Below are positions 36,501 through 50,217 of a stretch of 64,000 nucleotides of DNA, one piece after another. The notes below the pieces were generated by a model. It had not been told where the DNA came from. It made no database searches and saw only the letters and a list, made by a program, of their open reading frames with translations. Source of the DNA: Plazaster borealis (Eukaryota; Echinodermata; Asteroidea; Forcipulatida; Labidiasteridae). A program made the position numbers and the translations under genes. Numbering within the stretch: the first letter of the stretch is position 1; each line of letters opens with the position of its first letter. Where the stretch lies: NCBI GenBank assembly GCA_021014325.1, contig CM037472.1, forward strand, positions 31,892,234-31,956,233. The letters are read 5' to 3'.

Positions 36501-39500
36501 ATGCTAAACAATGGAAAGTCCGGGTGGATAAAAACGTCAGCTGTCCTTTTGTCAGCCAAAAATTGAAGAAAAACTGAAGTTGTTCAAGGCCTACAACAAA
36601 ATTTCAGCCATAAGTCTCTCCAAAAATAATTTGCAGATAAAGACGTCATCCAATGTGAAGTGGTTAATATGTTTTACTTCTAATTTTCCATTCAGATTGT
36701 TAAGAGGTATGCCTTTAAGAGAAACATAGCTGCAAAGGAAGATGTTGATGCTGATATAGATTTCCAAAAAATGAGGTATGGATAAATTTATTAACGATTA
36801 CGTAATTTGTATTCCTTACAACAGTGCGAAAGAGTGCTCTTGAAACCTGTGTCAATGAAAGGAATGTACTCTTTCATAAACAAATATGCTATCAATACCT
36901 TTACAGGGTTCTCTCAAGGATTTTTCAAAACTGTGGGGCATTCTGGACCCAAATTTTTTCGAAGTTTGGCCGAAGCATGCTGAATTGAAACAAGGTCTTT
37001 GGAATGTTTTTTACTAGGTGTTTATTTTGATTTTAAAAGCCCTACTGAGCAATCTGGAGCATTCTGTATGGTTTTTTTTCTCTTGATGTTTTTGTTTTGG
37101 TTTATCGGCCAAAATTTGCGTGTATCGGCACGCAAATCGCATGTATCGGCCTGATATGCTAGCTTGTGCATGGGGAGAACCCTGCTTTTGAATCTTACTA
37201 AGAAGGAGCGGGTGTATCGCTATTAAAATATGTTGGGTGGGGGGGGGGACACTGCACCCATTTACTCCCGACCAAGAACCTGAACATTCATTGCCTTTGC
37301 CACATTTAATCTCGGACACATTGCATCAAAGAATGGGCCTCTTAAGGCGGCGTGTATTTGGAGTTATGTTACTGTGTGCCTGACACTATAGAAAGTTGGG
37401 GTTTTTCTTAATTTTGTTAAACCCCTGGGAATACATGGTGGGGTGTTTTTCTTTACTTTACTCTTCAAGTTGTCAACAATTTGTAATTTTGTTGGTCTCA
37501 GTATGCTGGGGTACAATAGAAACAAATATAAAAACCATTAGAACACGAAACCACAGTTTTGTATTTATTAATTTTGGTGTGTTTTGGCACACACGCAGCT
37601 CTACAAATGTCTGCCTAAGAGGGCTCAAGGTGTTATGTTTGTTTCTGATGGGCGATTTGTATTTTCTTTTGTTTCACTTAGCCAAGCCGAGTGTAATGTA
37701 CTGGCAGGTGCTTGCATGGCGATGGGTTTACGATTTGCTGGATCTGCTAACAACAGTGCCTTTCAGTGTCTGGTAAGTCAACCCAGGGATGGGGCCGGGC
37801 ATGTAGCAAGGCGTTCAAAAGTGGGGTGGCCATTTTGTTATGATCCCCTGCAAGCAGTAGCGCTTATCCAGGGCTCGTATTTGGGGGGGAATATCCACAA
37901 GACCGCAGGGCTTGTGGCTCATAACTTTTACTGGACCAGAGTTTATTTCACAAGACCAGAATCAAAATGAGTTGAACAAGCATTAGAGAAGATCCATCTT
38001 GTTTGTTTTATGGGTAAGAGTACTTTGATACTCAACAGATATTGAAAGATCAGATTCATAGTCAGCATTTTTTTTCACATAGATACTATTCAGCAAGGTA
38101 TTACTATTCAGTTTAAAAACACAAGACCACCTGGCTTGTTCAGTCCTCAGTAATAATAATAATAATAATTTATTCAATTTATATTGCGCTCTCTCCAGGA
38201 CCAGCCTGTTCGAGGGCGCATAACAATAAAAATTCCATTAAGAAAATTAGTCCAGCCAAGGATGTTCAAAAAGATGCAAATTACAACAAAAAACCATAAA
38301 AATTACAGTTTACTGGCCCGACACTAAAATCACTGGCCACGGGCCTGCGGTCCAGTGTTAATTTCGAGCCCTGTTTTCCATATAAACATCTTGAGGGTAC
38401 AGCAATAAGATGACTATCCTTCCACCGCCGTAGTGGTTGGGGAGGGGGATAATTGCCCTTCCCAAGAGAAATGTGCTTTTTGACAGTTCTACCTGTTGGT
38501 ATGAATTTGTATCCTGTGTTAGGGGTCTTGTCAAAATTAATCCAGGACAGGTAGTTGGATAACAATTCTCTGATGTTAAATTTTCCAATTTTCATCGGAC
38601 TGTATTTCTATGAAAGGCACACAGTTCTCCGATGCACTAAAGACATGTCCTATGCCAATGCACCTTGCTGAGCGTTCTGCAGTTTGACTGGCTGATTAAA
38701 TGTAGTATAAACAAATTTGTCGTTTGGAGTGATGTGGAAGGTTTGGAGGTAATTGTATTTAACTAAGATGTGTAGAGGAGTTGATTATAGTGAGCCATGT
38801 TGAGAACCCCTTCTTGTTTTCCAGTAGATAGCAATCTAAGTCTCTGGGGTTTGTAAACAAATGTGACCCCAGGCACTGTGAACTTCTCCCATGTTTTCAC
38901 CGACACTCAATTATAAACGAGGTGAATTGGTGCGGTACTTATACGCTGGTTGTTCCGGACTAATTTTGACAAGGTCCCTTATGTGAAAAAGCGGGGCGGC
39001 CATGGCCAGCCTGCCGCCCCCAATGCAATGCACCAGGGTGGGGCCAAGGTTTGGTGATTAGGGGTTGGTGCTTATAACAAAGAGAAAATGAAGATGAAAA
39101 ATTACAGAAACGTAGGTCTTAGAATTAATTGTCGGAGTACAGCAGTTGAGTTTTGGCTTCCAATTTTTTCCCACGGTTTCTTCGTTTCCAATCTTGGTGG
39201 AGGATACCGTTTTGATTAATGACTCATTCTGTTGTTGTTTGTTTGTTTTTTGTCTCGTTTTATTTGTGTCTATAGCTTCACTATGCTCAGAGATTTGCAA
39301 GCTTGGCTTCCCAGTCAATTTCAGAATTGGTGAGTTGCATTAAAACATGAAAAATACAAATTAAATTTATAATACATTATTGGTAAATTGTTTAAAACAA
39401 AATTCACCAACTTTCGTATTTTTTTTCTCTGTCCAGGCCGGTAAATCAACTATTGACACATGTCTGAATGCAGTTCTTCTCTCTGTTGCTATGGTTAGTA

Positions 39501-42500
39501 CTTAGGCCGCATAAAATAAAAACAATTGTTGATCATCCTTAGTGGGGGTGGGAGGGAATTTTTGTTATATATTTTTTTCATAGTTTTGTTGATAAGGCAA
39601 AATATGAAATAAAGAATAAAGAAATCATCACAATCACTATAAAACAGAGATTTCCTCGAACTCCTCTGCGTCAGTGAACTTAATAACGAGCGAAAGTAGT
39701 AGTCCTGACTGATTTCTTACCTTCCGCCCAGGTAGTAGTTAAGAAGCAGGACAGTTCTTTTCAGAACTTGGTAGTCTCCCGAATTCCGAAATCTACTCCG
39801 CGGCAGTAGAATACATAGCAAGACAAGTTCTCAAAGAACAAAAATCTACACAGCAAAGTAGATGTACACATGGTGTTACAGCAAGCCAAATATACATTGA
39901 TACCCCACCATGCAATGCCTCAAATCCTATATCTTTAAATTAGCAAGCTAAACAGCAACATAAAAACCTAATTGGTAAAACTCTATTTCCGATTCTGATT
40001 TAAGGTAATGGCAGGCACAGGCAACCTTGAGGTACTCCGCTTTGCTCGTAAGCTTCACTTCTCCATCGCTGGCGATATGAGCTACGGTAACCACATGGCA
40101 TCTCACATGGCCATCGGTTTGTTGTTTCTAGGAGGTGGACAGTATACTCTAAGCACCAGTCCAGCGTCTATTGCCGTTTTGATCTGTAGTCTATTCCCAC
40201 GGTTTCCAATCAACGGCAATGATAACAGGTGATTATAAATCATATGATTTCTTGGGCTGCACCAATGCATGATAAAGCACTCAGTGATTTGTGATCTGAT
40301 CCCATGACTTTCCACATTCAAGAACAGAGCCCCAAACAATTTTGCTCACCAGAATAAGGTTACCTGCTAAAATCTGTCATCTCTTTTAAGAGTGAATTGA
40401 TGATTTTACTTTTTGTGTGTCTGTATTATTATTATTGTTATTAAAAAGATTTATTAAGCGCATTTCCAAAAAGACCAATGTGCTTTACAATAAAAATGCA
40501 CACAAAGTACAAGGAAACATCAAAAACAACGTTACAGACAAATGTAGTTAACAAAAACAAAAAACTTCCTTTGGAAAGAGGAAAGTTTTTAAAATTTTGT
40601 TTAAACAATTTCACATTTGGAGAAGCACGAATGTTCACAGGCAGGTTATTCCATAATCTGGGCCCTAACACAGAAAAAGACTTGTCCCCGAAAGATCTTT
40701 TGGTGGAGGGGATGGCAAGACGAGTGTGATCTTGGGTAGATCTGAGCCCTTGATGGCCAGACTTGTATTTAGTAAGGAGCTCTTGTAAATAAATAGGTGA
40801 AGTACCATAAACACTGTTGTACACATGCACTAAGATCTTAAACTCAATTCTCTGCTGTAGGTATCACTTACAAGCCTTACTCATCTCTTTTAAGAATGAA
40901 TTAATGATTTCACTTTGTGTGTGTCTGTACATATCACTTACAGTCATCTCTTTTTAGATTGAATTGATGATTTCACTTGTTGTGTGTCTGTAGGTATCAC
41001 TTACAAGCCTTACGTCATCTCTACGTCTTAGCTGCCGAGCCTCGTCTAATTATACCTCAAGATGTGGACTCGGGAAAGCCCTGCTATGCTCCACTGGAAA
41101 TTGTCTACAAGGTACAAGAGGATTGTAGGAAAGTCGTTGTTACGCACTGCCAGGGTTCTCCCCCATGCACAAGCTAGCGTACTTGGGCCAAAACACACAA
41201 ATTACAGGCTGATATGCGCAAATTGCAGCTGATACTCGGGGGAAAATCCATTTTGTATTCTTTTTTCTTTCAGATTTCAGATCAAATTCGCAAAAATCAT
41301 CAAGATAAAACCGTTTAGAATGCCCCATTTGCACAGTAGGGCTTTTAAAACCAAACATGAACACCAAGTAAAAAACACATTTCGAGGAACTCGTTCCAAT
41401 TCAGCGTGCTCAGGCCAAACCTCAAAAATTGTCGCTCCAGAATGCCCCACATTTTTGAAAAATCCTCGGGAGAACCCTGAACTCTGCGCCTTGAACAGCC
41501 AGCAGGGTGGATATGTGCGCATTACAAGTCTTATTATTATTATTATTATTACATACATTTCATGGAGCAACTCTCCAACTGACTAAAGACTGTAATGATT
41601 TGTACTTGAAAATCCATAAATGTTGTAACGATGCATTTAAAGGGATTGTACACGTTTGGTAATTGGAACCCACCGTTTGTTTCAATCCTATATAGTTGTC
41701 GATATATACCATAAAACTAAAAAATCTGGAGCGGTTATGTCCCTGCAGGAAGAATAATCTGCAATTGGTATACACTATCTAAGAAGTGTTACTGCAGTAA
41801 CGCTTCTCAGATTCAAATTTGGGGGGATAAAAAGTGATATCTTATTCCATAACTGCAGTACTTCAAAGTGAAAAGTTTCTCAAAATGCATTATACCATCC
41901 AAAGCTGCTGTACTTCTTAACAAGTAAGTTTTAATTGACAGTATTTTTCAGATTCATTACCAAACGTATACAGACCCTTTAATGTTGCTTTTTTGTTTTA
42001 AACATGCAGGAAACCCAATGGTATGGAGAGCACACAGTTAAGATGCTGGCACCTTGTATTGTACCAGAGCTGAAACATCTTAAACAGGTCGGCATTTACT
42101 TATCAAAAATAAAAGAGTGAATGAATTTTGTTTTCCTTGTTGTTTGTATTTGCATGTGCATGTACTCATTTGCATCTACATTCACTGTTTTTAAATGTTG
42201 TTTTGTTCTGCTGCCGCTTCCGAAGTTGTATCGTAAACTTGGGTGTGATCCCTGGCTACACAGCAGTAACATGGCTTCTGACTGGCATCCCTCGAACAAA
42301 GATATTGACAAAATAGGGAGACCGCCATCATTAGGGCTAGATAGCTCAGTTGGTAGAGCGCCGGCAAGTTGAACCGGAGGTCGTTGCTTTAAATCCCGCT
42401 CTAGTCAATTTTTCTTTGTTCAACCCCCAAGTTTTTTCTTGCTGATTTGTGCCTTTTACCTGGTGATTTTAATGTACACTTTTTTGTTCATCCTTTTGAA

Positions 42501-45500
42501 TAACATGCTATACTTTTATAACTTGTGTTTCTAATTTTTTATATTGTGTGTTTTACAAATGTTTACTTGTTTGATGTATATTCTGTATTTTTTAATGCTT
42601 TAGAAAAACTTGCTGTGCATTGAATTGCTTTTGACCTTTTGGTCACTGGATTCAGTTAAATGATGTAAATGAAATAAACCAGAATTATAAAACAAATTAT
42701 GCTGTTCATCATAGTTAAAGGTATTTTGCAGGATTGATAAAGATAAAAATACTACTTACTGATTCTTACTGATTATGAAGTTCATAGTAGAACCATTTTT
42801 TCTGTGAAATATTGCCCTCTGAAATGAAGTCATTTTGTAAAAACTGTATCTGAAAACAGTTTATTTGTTGTTACAACCAGAATTAAGGACAATGTGTTTA
42901 CATGCTGAAAATTATGAATGGTTTTTCACGACTTTCTCCTGACTCACACAACGGATTAAGCCCAAATTTTCACAGGTTTGTTATTTTATGGTTGATCACA
43001 CAAAACATGAACACTGTTTTGGAGTATTTTGTCAGCTCTACCAATCCTGTATAATACTTTTAAATAAATTCTAATTAATATCAGAATCCGAAAGTCACAT
43101 TTTTGCAATGATTGCAAAAAACATCCCAATCCAGTAACATCTTATCTGCCCTGATAAACCCTAGTCCTAGTAGGTCCAATAAAAAGCCTTATCCAAAGGT
43201 GTAAGCAACTCATCAGAGGGCCCTATTTCAAAAAGCTGCTAAGCATGAAAGAAATTGCTTAGCACAACAAAAATTGCTTAGCACAACAAAAATTGCTTTG
43301 CAGAAACAGGTTACCAGCCAAAATTACAATGTAATGTATATCAATTGTTACTGGTTCCCTGCTGATTTTTGCTTAACCATTTTTTGCTTTGCTGCTCTGT
43401 GAAATTTGCATTCTGGTTCCATAAACATTTGTGTCCAATAAAACAATATTGTCACAACACTCTCTGACATTCCGGCTCCTTTGTCTGTCTTGTTCTAACA
43501 TCTGGAGCTTGTTTTGTTTCCGTATTTTGTCTAGATTAGTGTAATCGGGCCTCGTTACCTGACGGTAACACTGGACACCATTAAAAATCTGAGGACACTT
43601 GAAGAGATCTTCAAAGCAGACGGTACTCTCTACGTTAAACAACGAGCCGGACATCTGTCCTATGCTGAGGACCCTAAGGTAAAAAACATCTGTTTAGTTT
43701 TGCCTGTGGCATAATATAGTAAACATTATAAACAAAATATGGTTTTTAACAGATACTATGAGTTCGGCCGCGTCTGACTTTGACTGTTGGCTGCAATGAC
43801 AGCGCTGAAGAATAGGCCTTTTTGACGTTCCAGCCATATAGCCACTGCTGAGAAGCCGTTAAATATGACCAGGGCCCAATTTCATAGAGCTGCTTAACGG
43901 CTTATTTTGTGCTTACTGCGCAAGAAATGATCATTGATTTCCGTAGAAATAAGGTTTAGGTTGAACCAATTGTCATTGATGGTAGAAATGTGGAAATTGT
44001 GGATTGTTTTAAATTCCTTGGTACATTCATAATGAACACTCTGTCTTGGTCAAATCAAGTATCTGATAATCTGAAGAAGGCCCAACAACGTTTGTACTTT
44101 TTACGTAGACTAAAATCCTTTGGTGTAAACAGACATATAGATGTGTAATTGAATCTTGCCTGACCAGTTCTATCATTGTCTGGTTCAATGTCACTCCAAA
44201 GTGCGAAATTTATAAACTTAATAGGGTGGCTAAAAACGCATCTTACATTATAACTGGAGTTAAGTTGGATGACATGAAGACAATCTATGAAAAGAGAATG
44301 AAGAAGCGTATGGATAATATAGTCCAGGATATTTATCACCCAGTTAATGAGTTCTTCCAGCTGATGCCTACAGGATGAAGGATGAGATCAATTTGTGCAA
44401 AAACTGACCGTCTTAAGAATAGTTTTATACCATCGGCCGTGCGGGTTTTTAATGGAAATTTTTAAAGTTAGAGGAAATGTAAATTCAGGTATATTTTTAT
44501 TGTATTCATTGTGTCAATACTGTTCTTTTATTGTATTGTATGTTAAGATTTCTATAGTTTTTTTATGATGTTGTGAGACCAATATTTTAAATTCCAGTGA
44601 TTGTTTTTAATCATTGGCTGAATAAACCATTCTATTCTATTCAAGTTTTCATTTCACAGCGCTGCTAACCGTAAGCACACGAAAAGGCATGCTAACCTTG
44701 CGGTGCTTACTGTATGAAAATGCATAGTGTAACAATGCAAATCCATGGTGAACGCGCAAGCTGGCCGCCTAATTTTCTGGCTAACCTGTGAAATACGCTT
44801 ACTCTTAAAGGGTGTGTACAACATTGGTAAGGTTGAAATTATAAATGTTCACAGATTTGCACATATTTACATGGTATAAAGATGGTCATGGTGGAAAACT
44901 TCCTTTGAAACAGTTTTGCTTGAAATGCTATAGTTTTTAGGAAATGAGTAAAATAATTAGTCTTTATTAGTCTATCACTGGTGATAAAATCCGATGTTTG
45001 AAAACAGTGAACAAATAAAATGGAGTTGTTCACTGTTTTCTTGAGACTCCGAAGACTGATTTAGCTCAAACTTTCACAAGTTTGTTATTTCATGAAAATG
45101 TTGGGTCACATCAAGTGTGGATACTGGTCTTTGACAATTACCAATGTTGTACATTTGCAATTTTGTTTGCTATAGTTGAGCAGCTCTATATAGAGATGCT
45201 TAAGCACAAAAAGTAGCTAAGCAAAACAAAATTATGCTTATCAGAATAAGGTTACCAGCCAAAATACAGCATGAAAAGATATCTTTTTCAAAAAATTTCT
45301 TTTTACAAAAAATGTTTTGTGGGTGAGGTCCATCTCAATTCAAATACTGTTTGCTGTTTCCCTGAAAGTAAAGGGTTGTTTCTTTTACCTTTTATGACAT
45401 GCAAAGCTTCAAAGATTTAGTGCTGTATAATCCTGACCAAATAAGATAACTAAAAATTAATGTCCTCAAATTCTTTGAAATATTTCTGATCAGCAATTTT

Positions 45501-48500
45501 GAACACACCCTGTGGCCTTTAAATTGATTATGTATTCTTTAAAAAAAATTATTCTCCTAGGGATATAAGAGTTTGTTGGCGCAGACGTTTACCCATGATG
45601 CATCATACCAGCAGTCCATGGACTCAGAGGTCATCAGGTCATTCACCTCTGACCTTGCCATCCTGGGATTTTCAAGGCATTTCTGTCAGCACATTTCAAG
45701 TGGAAATGAAGTGAGGATGATTTGTTTAAGATCATTACTTGTTTTCGCAATTTAATTTATTTATAAAGTAATAGGTGTAATCATTGCTCTTGCAGGTTTG
45801 ATTTACTTGCAGGTTTGATTTAGTGATTGCGGTTATTTATTGATCATTATTATTGATTATTGTTCCCATTGTTTTAGTGTTATTTGTTTATCCTTATTAT
45901 TGACTATTATTCTCATTGGTTAGTACTATAGATTGATCATTAATTACTGATTATTATTCTAAGGGGCCAATCAGAATAACTAATGTTAAAAATATTAAAT
46001 AAATTATTCTCAAAATAGTGGGCGGGTGGGTCAAAAGAAATAACTGAAATTGAAATTCAGTTTTTATTCAAAATATATATATATATACACATATTAACAA
46101 ACATAAAAGAAAAAGAAAAAATACCCAGCTGGCCAAGATCGTCATTTTAATTCCTGATTAAACTACAAAGTTGTTTGTTTAAGCCAGGAAAAGCCATTGA
46201 AAACTGCTGATGTTGGATACCTTTGATCTAAAATATGTGGTTCATTTGAGACACTGCTTTGTTCTTCAGTGTATAGATTATATTATGAAGGCATTCAATA
46301 GACCTTATGCATATGATGTCATTTCAGTAGGGCGCGCTCACTTAGAGGTCAAAAGGCGCTTGTTCATTGGCCAGTCCTGTGCGCCGCGCGTACAAATCTG
46401 TGCGTTTCGATTGTTTCGTCATCGTTTTACCTCTAAGATGGCGGCTGGATGACGTCAATGCATAAGGTCTATATTGAAAAATCAAAATTTGGGGTGGTTG
46501 GGTGGGTCAAAACAATTTTGAGAAAAAAATCTAATTTTTTTAACATAGACTATTCTGAATGGCCCCAAAGTGGTTAGTGTTTGTTATATTGATTATTACT
46601 AATTATTAGTTATTATTCTCATTGGTTAGTGTTAGATTGTTATTGTCATCGGTTAGATTTTATATTGATCATCAATTGGTGATTATTGTTCTGAGTGGTT
46701 AGTGTTTTATATTGATCATTACTAATTGATTATTACTGGCAATGATTACTGTCGTTATTGATTAGTACTTATTGATAATTCCTATTCATTGATCAATACG
46801 TATTGATTATTATTTATTTCAGGCATTCCTGGAGACACTACTAGCATCTTTATTATATGAATGCGTTACTAAGGAGAAACCATGGATACTCCAGTCACTC
46901 ATTGAAGTCCATCAGGTCAGATAGTTTTTGTTTGAGCTCCTTTTATTGTAGGTTCTTATTTTAAAAAAATCCCTTCTCATCATTTATCCCTGTACTTTCA
47001 GATATTTGTTTTCAAATGTTTGCTTTGTAATTTTTTTTCAGTTGTTCCTCAAATACAAATGAAAAGCCATCTGTGATTATGAAAAGTGCCTGTGCACTTA
47101 AACCATAGCAGTGTTCCGGGTCAATTAAAATCGGCCCAATTTATGGACTGTATTTTGGCAGGGCCAATTGAATCTGCCCTGTTTAGAATGCATTGTTATT
47201 GGTTACTTCACACCATGCAACCTCAAAATTACCTTTTGTAAAAACTCAAGTTGTGATCCAAATAGAGTTTAGGAAGTCAGCTTTGAGCCTAGGTATGCCT
47301 TGACTGCAGTTATTGTTTCTAGAAGTTGTATTTGCAGTTTCTGAAATAAGTAGTAATTTGAAACGCATGGCATTACACATGTTAGAGTTATAGTAAAAGA
47401 CATAATGTATTGTTTTTATCCTTTGTGTTTTTGTTTCAAGGACACTCACTGTATTGTATTTTTAATTTTAAGTGTTTCTATCTTTGCTTTGTTGTTTTAC
47501 ACCACTGTTCTTTGGATATTTTGCTTCGTTGTTTTTGTAAAGTGCTTTGAGGCTCTGCGTGAGGCGCTTTATAAATACTTTTTTGTATTATTGGGTCATT
47601 CCATGTCAATTCAACAAGCTTTTGGACCTGACCGTCACGGATTGAAATGAAATTTGGTGTGATGATTGGACGAGATATGGGTTAACGAACTTTTGACTAA
47701 TTAGCATGACCTGCTATGTTTGGACATTCATATCTCCAAAAGTAAAGCACCTACAGAGATAAAATTTACATAATTTTAAAGCTCTTGAGTGGCCCTTATT
47801 TGATAACACAAAATTTAAATTATACCATGTACCACAAAAAAATGACCTTTGACCTCGATTTGCGAAAATGCTTATTTTTCAAAATGCGTAATTTTTTTAT
47901 TATCGTTAGCTTAAGATTTAAGCAACATTTTCAGAAAGATTTGGGATGGGCACTCTTACAGTTTTTTAGTTTTGATTATTTGAACATTGGCTAGCAAGGA
48001 CAAAAACTTAAAATGTATGCATTGTACATGTACATATGTATAGTGTAATGTATACTATTGTGTACATGTACATAGTACACTATGTGCTTGATGTACAGTA
48101 TACATCTGATTGCATTTCATTACCAGGCAGTGAAGACCGGGTCCTCACACTGTTATTCCCTAATGAAAGTTATGAATTATCCCTCAGTGTACATGTGTAG
48201 GTGAGGTGACTGTGAATTTCCAAACATAGCAGGTCATGCTAATTAGTCAAAAGTTCGTTAACCCATATCTCAAAAAATAATTAACCGAATGACATAAAAT
48301 TTCGGTTCTGGGGGTTTCTCAACTTGTCCAACCATCACACCAAATTTCATATTAATCCGTGAAGGTCAGGTCCAAAAGTGTGTTGAATTGACATGGAATG
48401 ACCCTATTATAATAGTTTAATAGATGTTAATTTTGCATCGGGGATAAGAACATATGGAAACGTTTTCGTGGATTTGTCTCATAAAAGAAATTGACCACAA

Positions 48501-50186
48501 ACAAACTCCAACACAGTGCTGCGTGCAGGGGTCACGGTCCACCGACTTCATTGGGCAGGTAGTTCCATTATGTGAGTGGGTAAATTTACTATGACACAAT
48601 GAGGGGAGAAGCACAGTTATAATAGGGACAATTAATCATTTTGTAGTGCAGAACATAGTATTTTATTGACTTGTTCATTGTATACAATAAAACCCACGAT
48701 AAATATTCAAATGTTAAATGGACGGACTACTATTGGCATTATACGTGAATCATTCCAAGTCAACGTCATCGATGATAATTCTAACCGTCTCGATCGAGGA
48801 CTTAACTGATGGTTTAGCTTATTTTTTTAGATGTTTTACGAATAATAAAGAAACATCATAAATTTACCTAATCTTTGATCATGTTTTTGTGGACATTTAG
48901 TGGAGCAGAAAGCAATGGATTCATGAAAAACAACACGCACTCATTGAGCAGAATGTCGGTACGTAAATGAAATTTGGCGCAGTTCGAAAAAAAAGCATCT
49001 TTCTACCCTGCGACTTTAATGGTACGATCCAGTAAATTAAAACAGTAAAATGGCTCTAATTTTAAAATTACCCACTAAAAACCCCACAAAACCTCAGTGG
49101 TTTCAAACAAATAATGTTATTGTTAACTAACAGTTAAAAAAGTTATATAAACATTGTAAAAGTGTAGCATTTTGCGATAAAAGACGCCGATTTAGCGACG
49201 ATGACGTCATAAAATCTGTTTATGTCCGCATGCATCCGAGACTTCTAGGTCAAATAGTCAAATGAGACGCTGTAGGTTATTGGTCAAACGGTTAAGTTTC
49301 CTTTATTCCGACGACAATATACAACCAATCAAGACAAGTTTAATACCAGAAGAAAGCTAATGATTAGTATATTCATTAGCCGCTCACCCCAGAGCTGCCT
49401 GACCACAATGAAACGAGTGAGGGCTTGCGAGAGCGGCCGATGTGCAATTGAAACTCGTTATTTTGCTCTTCTCCAACGCAAAAAGAGATGACATTGTGTA
49501 GGATTACTATGTTTTTTCCGACAAAAGTACAGAGAATGTACCATATTGTTTTGTGGTATTATATTTGTTGAAAGGTTACCCAAGTGACTCCCGGGCACCC
49601 CAATGCTGGAAAGGAACGCACTTTTTAGAAAACTTCACTTTTGCATGAAAAATGCTCATTTTGGTCTATGCACGCAAGTCAGATTGAGCGGATGAGACAA
49701 CGTTTCCATATGATAATTTGTTTTTACCCTTACACCGATGTGTATTAAGCACTGTATACTCAGTACTTTCCTGTTAGCCTGTGGCGTGTCGTGGCCGAGC
49801 GGATAAGAACACCGAACTCAAGCTCTGGTGTTTCTGATCAGCAGAGTGTGGGTTCGAATCCCAGTCGTGACACTTGTGTCCTTAAGCAAGACACTTAACC
49901 ACATGCTTCCTCCTTCGGATGGGACGTAAAGCCGTTGGACCCGTGTGTTGTGTAATGCACGTAAAAGAACCCAGTGCACTTATCGTAAATAGAAGGGGTT
50001 CGCCCCGGTGTTCCTGGTTTGATCGGCAGCATATTGCGCCACAGCACCCTGTAAACCATTACATGGTGCTATGTAAAGGAGTAGGTCTCATACTTCAGAA
50101 ACGTAGCTCAACATTACCTTGCAGGAAATACTGAATGTCGAAGCGCCTTGCTGAGTGACGGATATGTGCGCTATATAAGAAGCCAC

Positions 50187-50217
<31 letters not shown>

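Noticed and set aside
36189..36566. A coding gene within an ANAPC1 intron
   Set aside because: It is entirely inside a TTAA-bounded inverted-repeat element and matches no family; kept only as a finding about the element.
46210..46452. 80-codon frame
   Set aside because: It runs from unique sequence into the nested MITE; no coding evidence.
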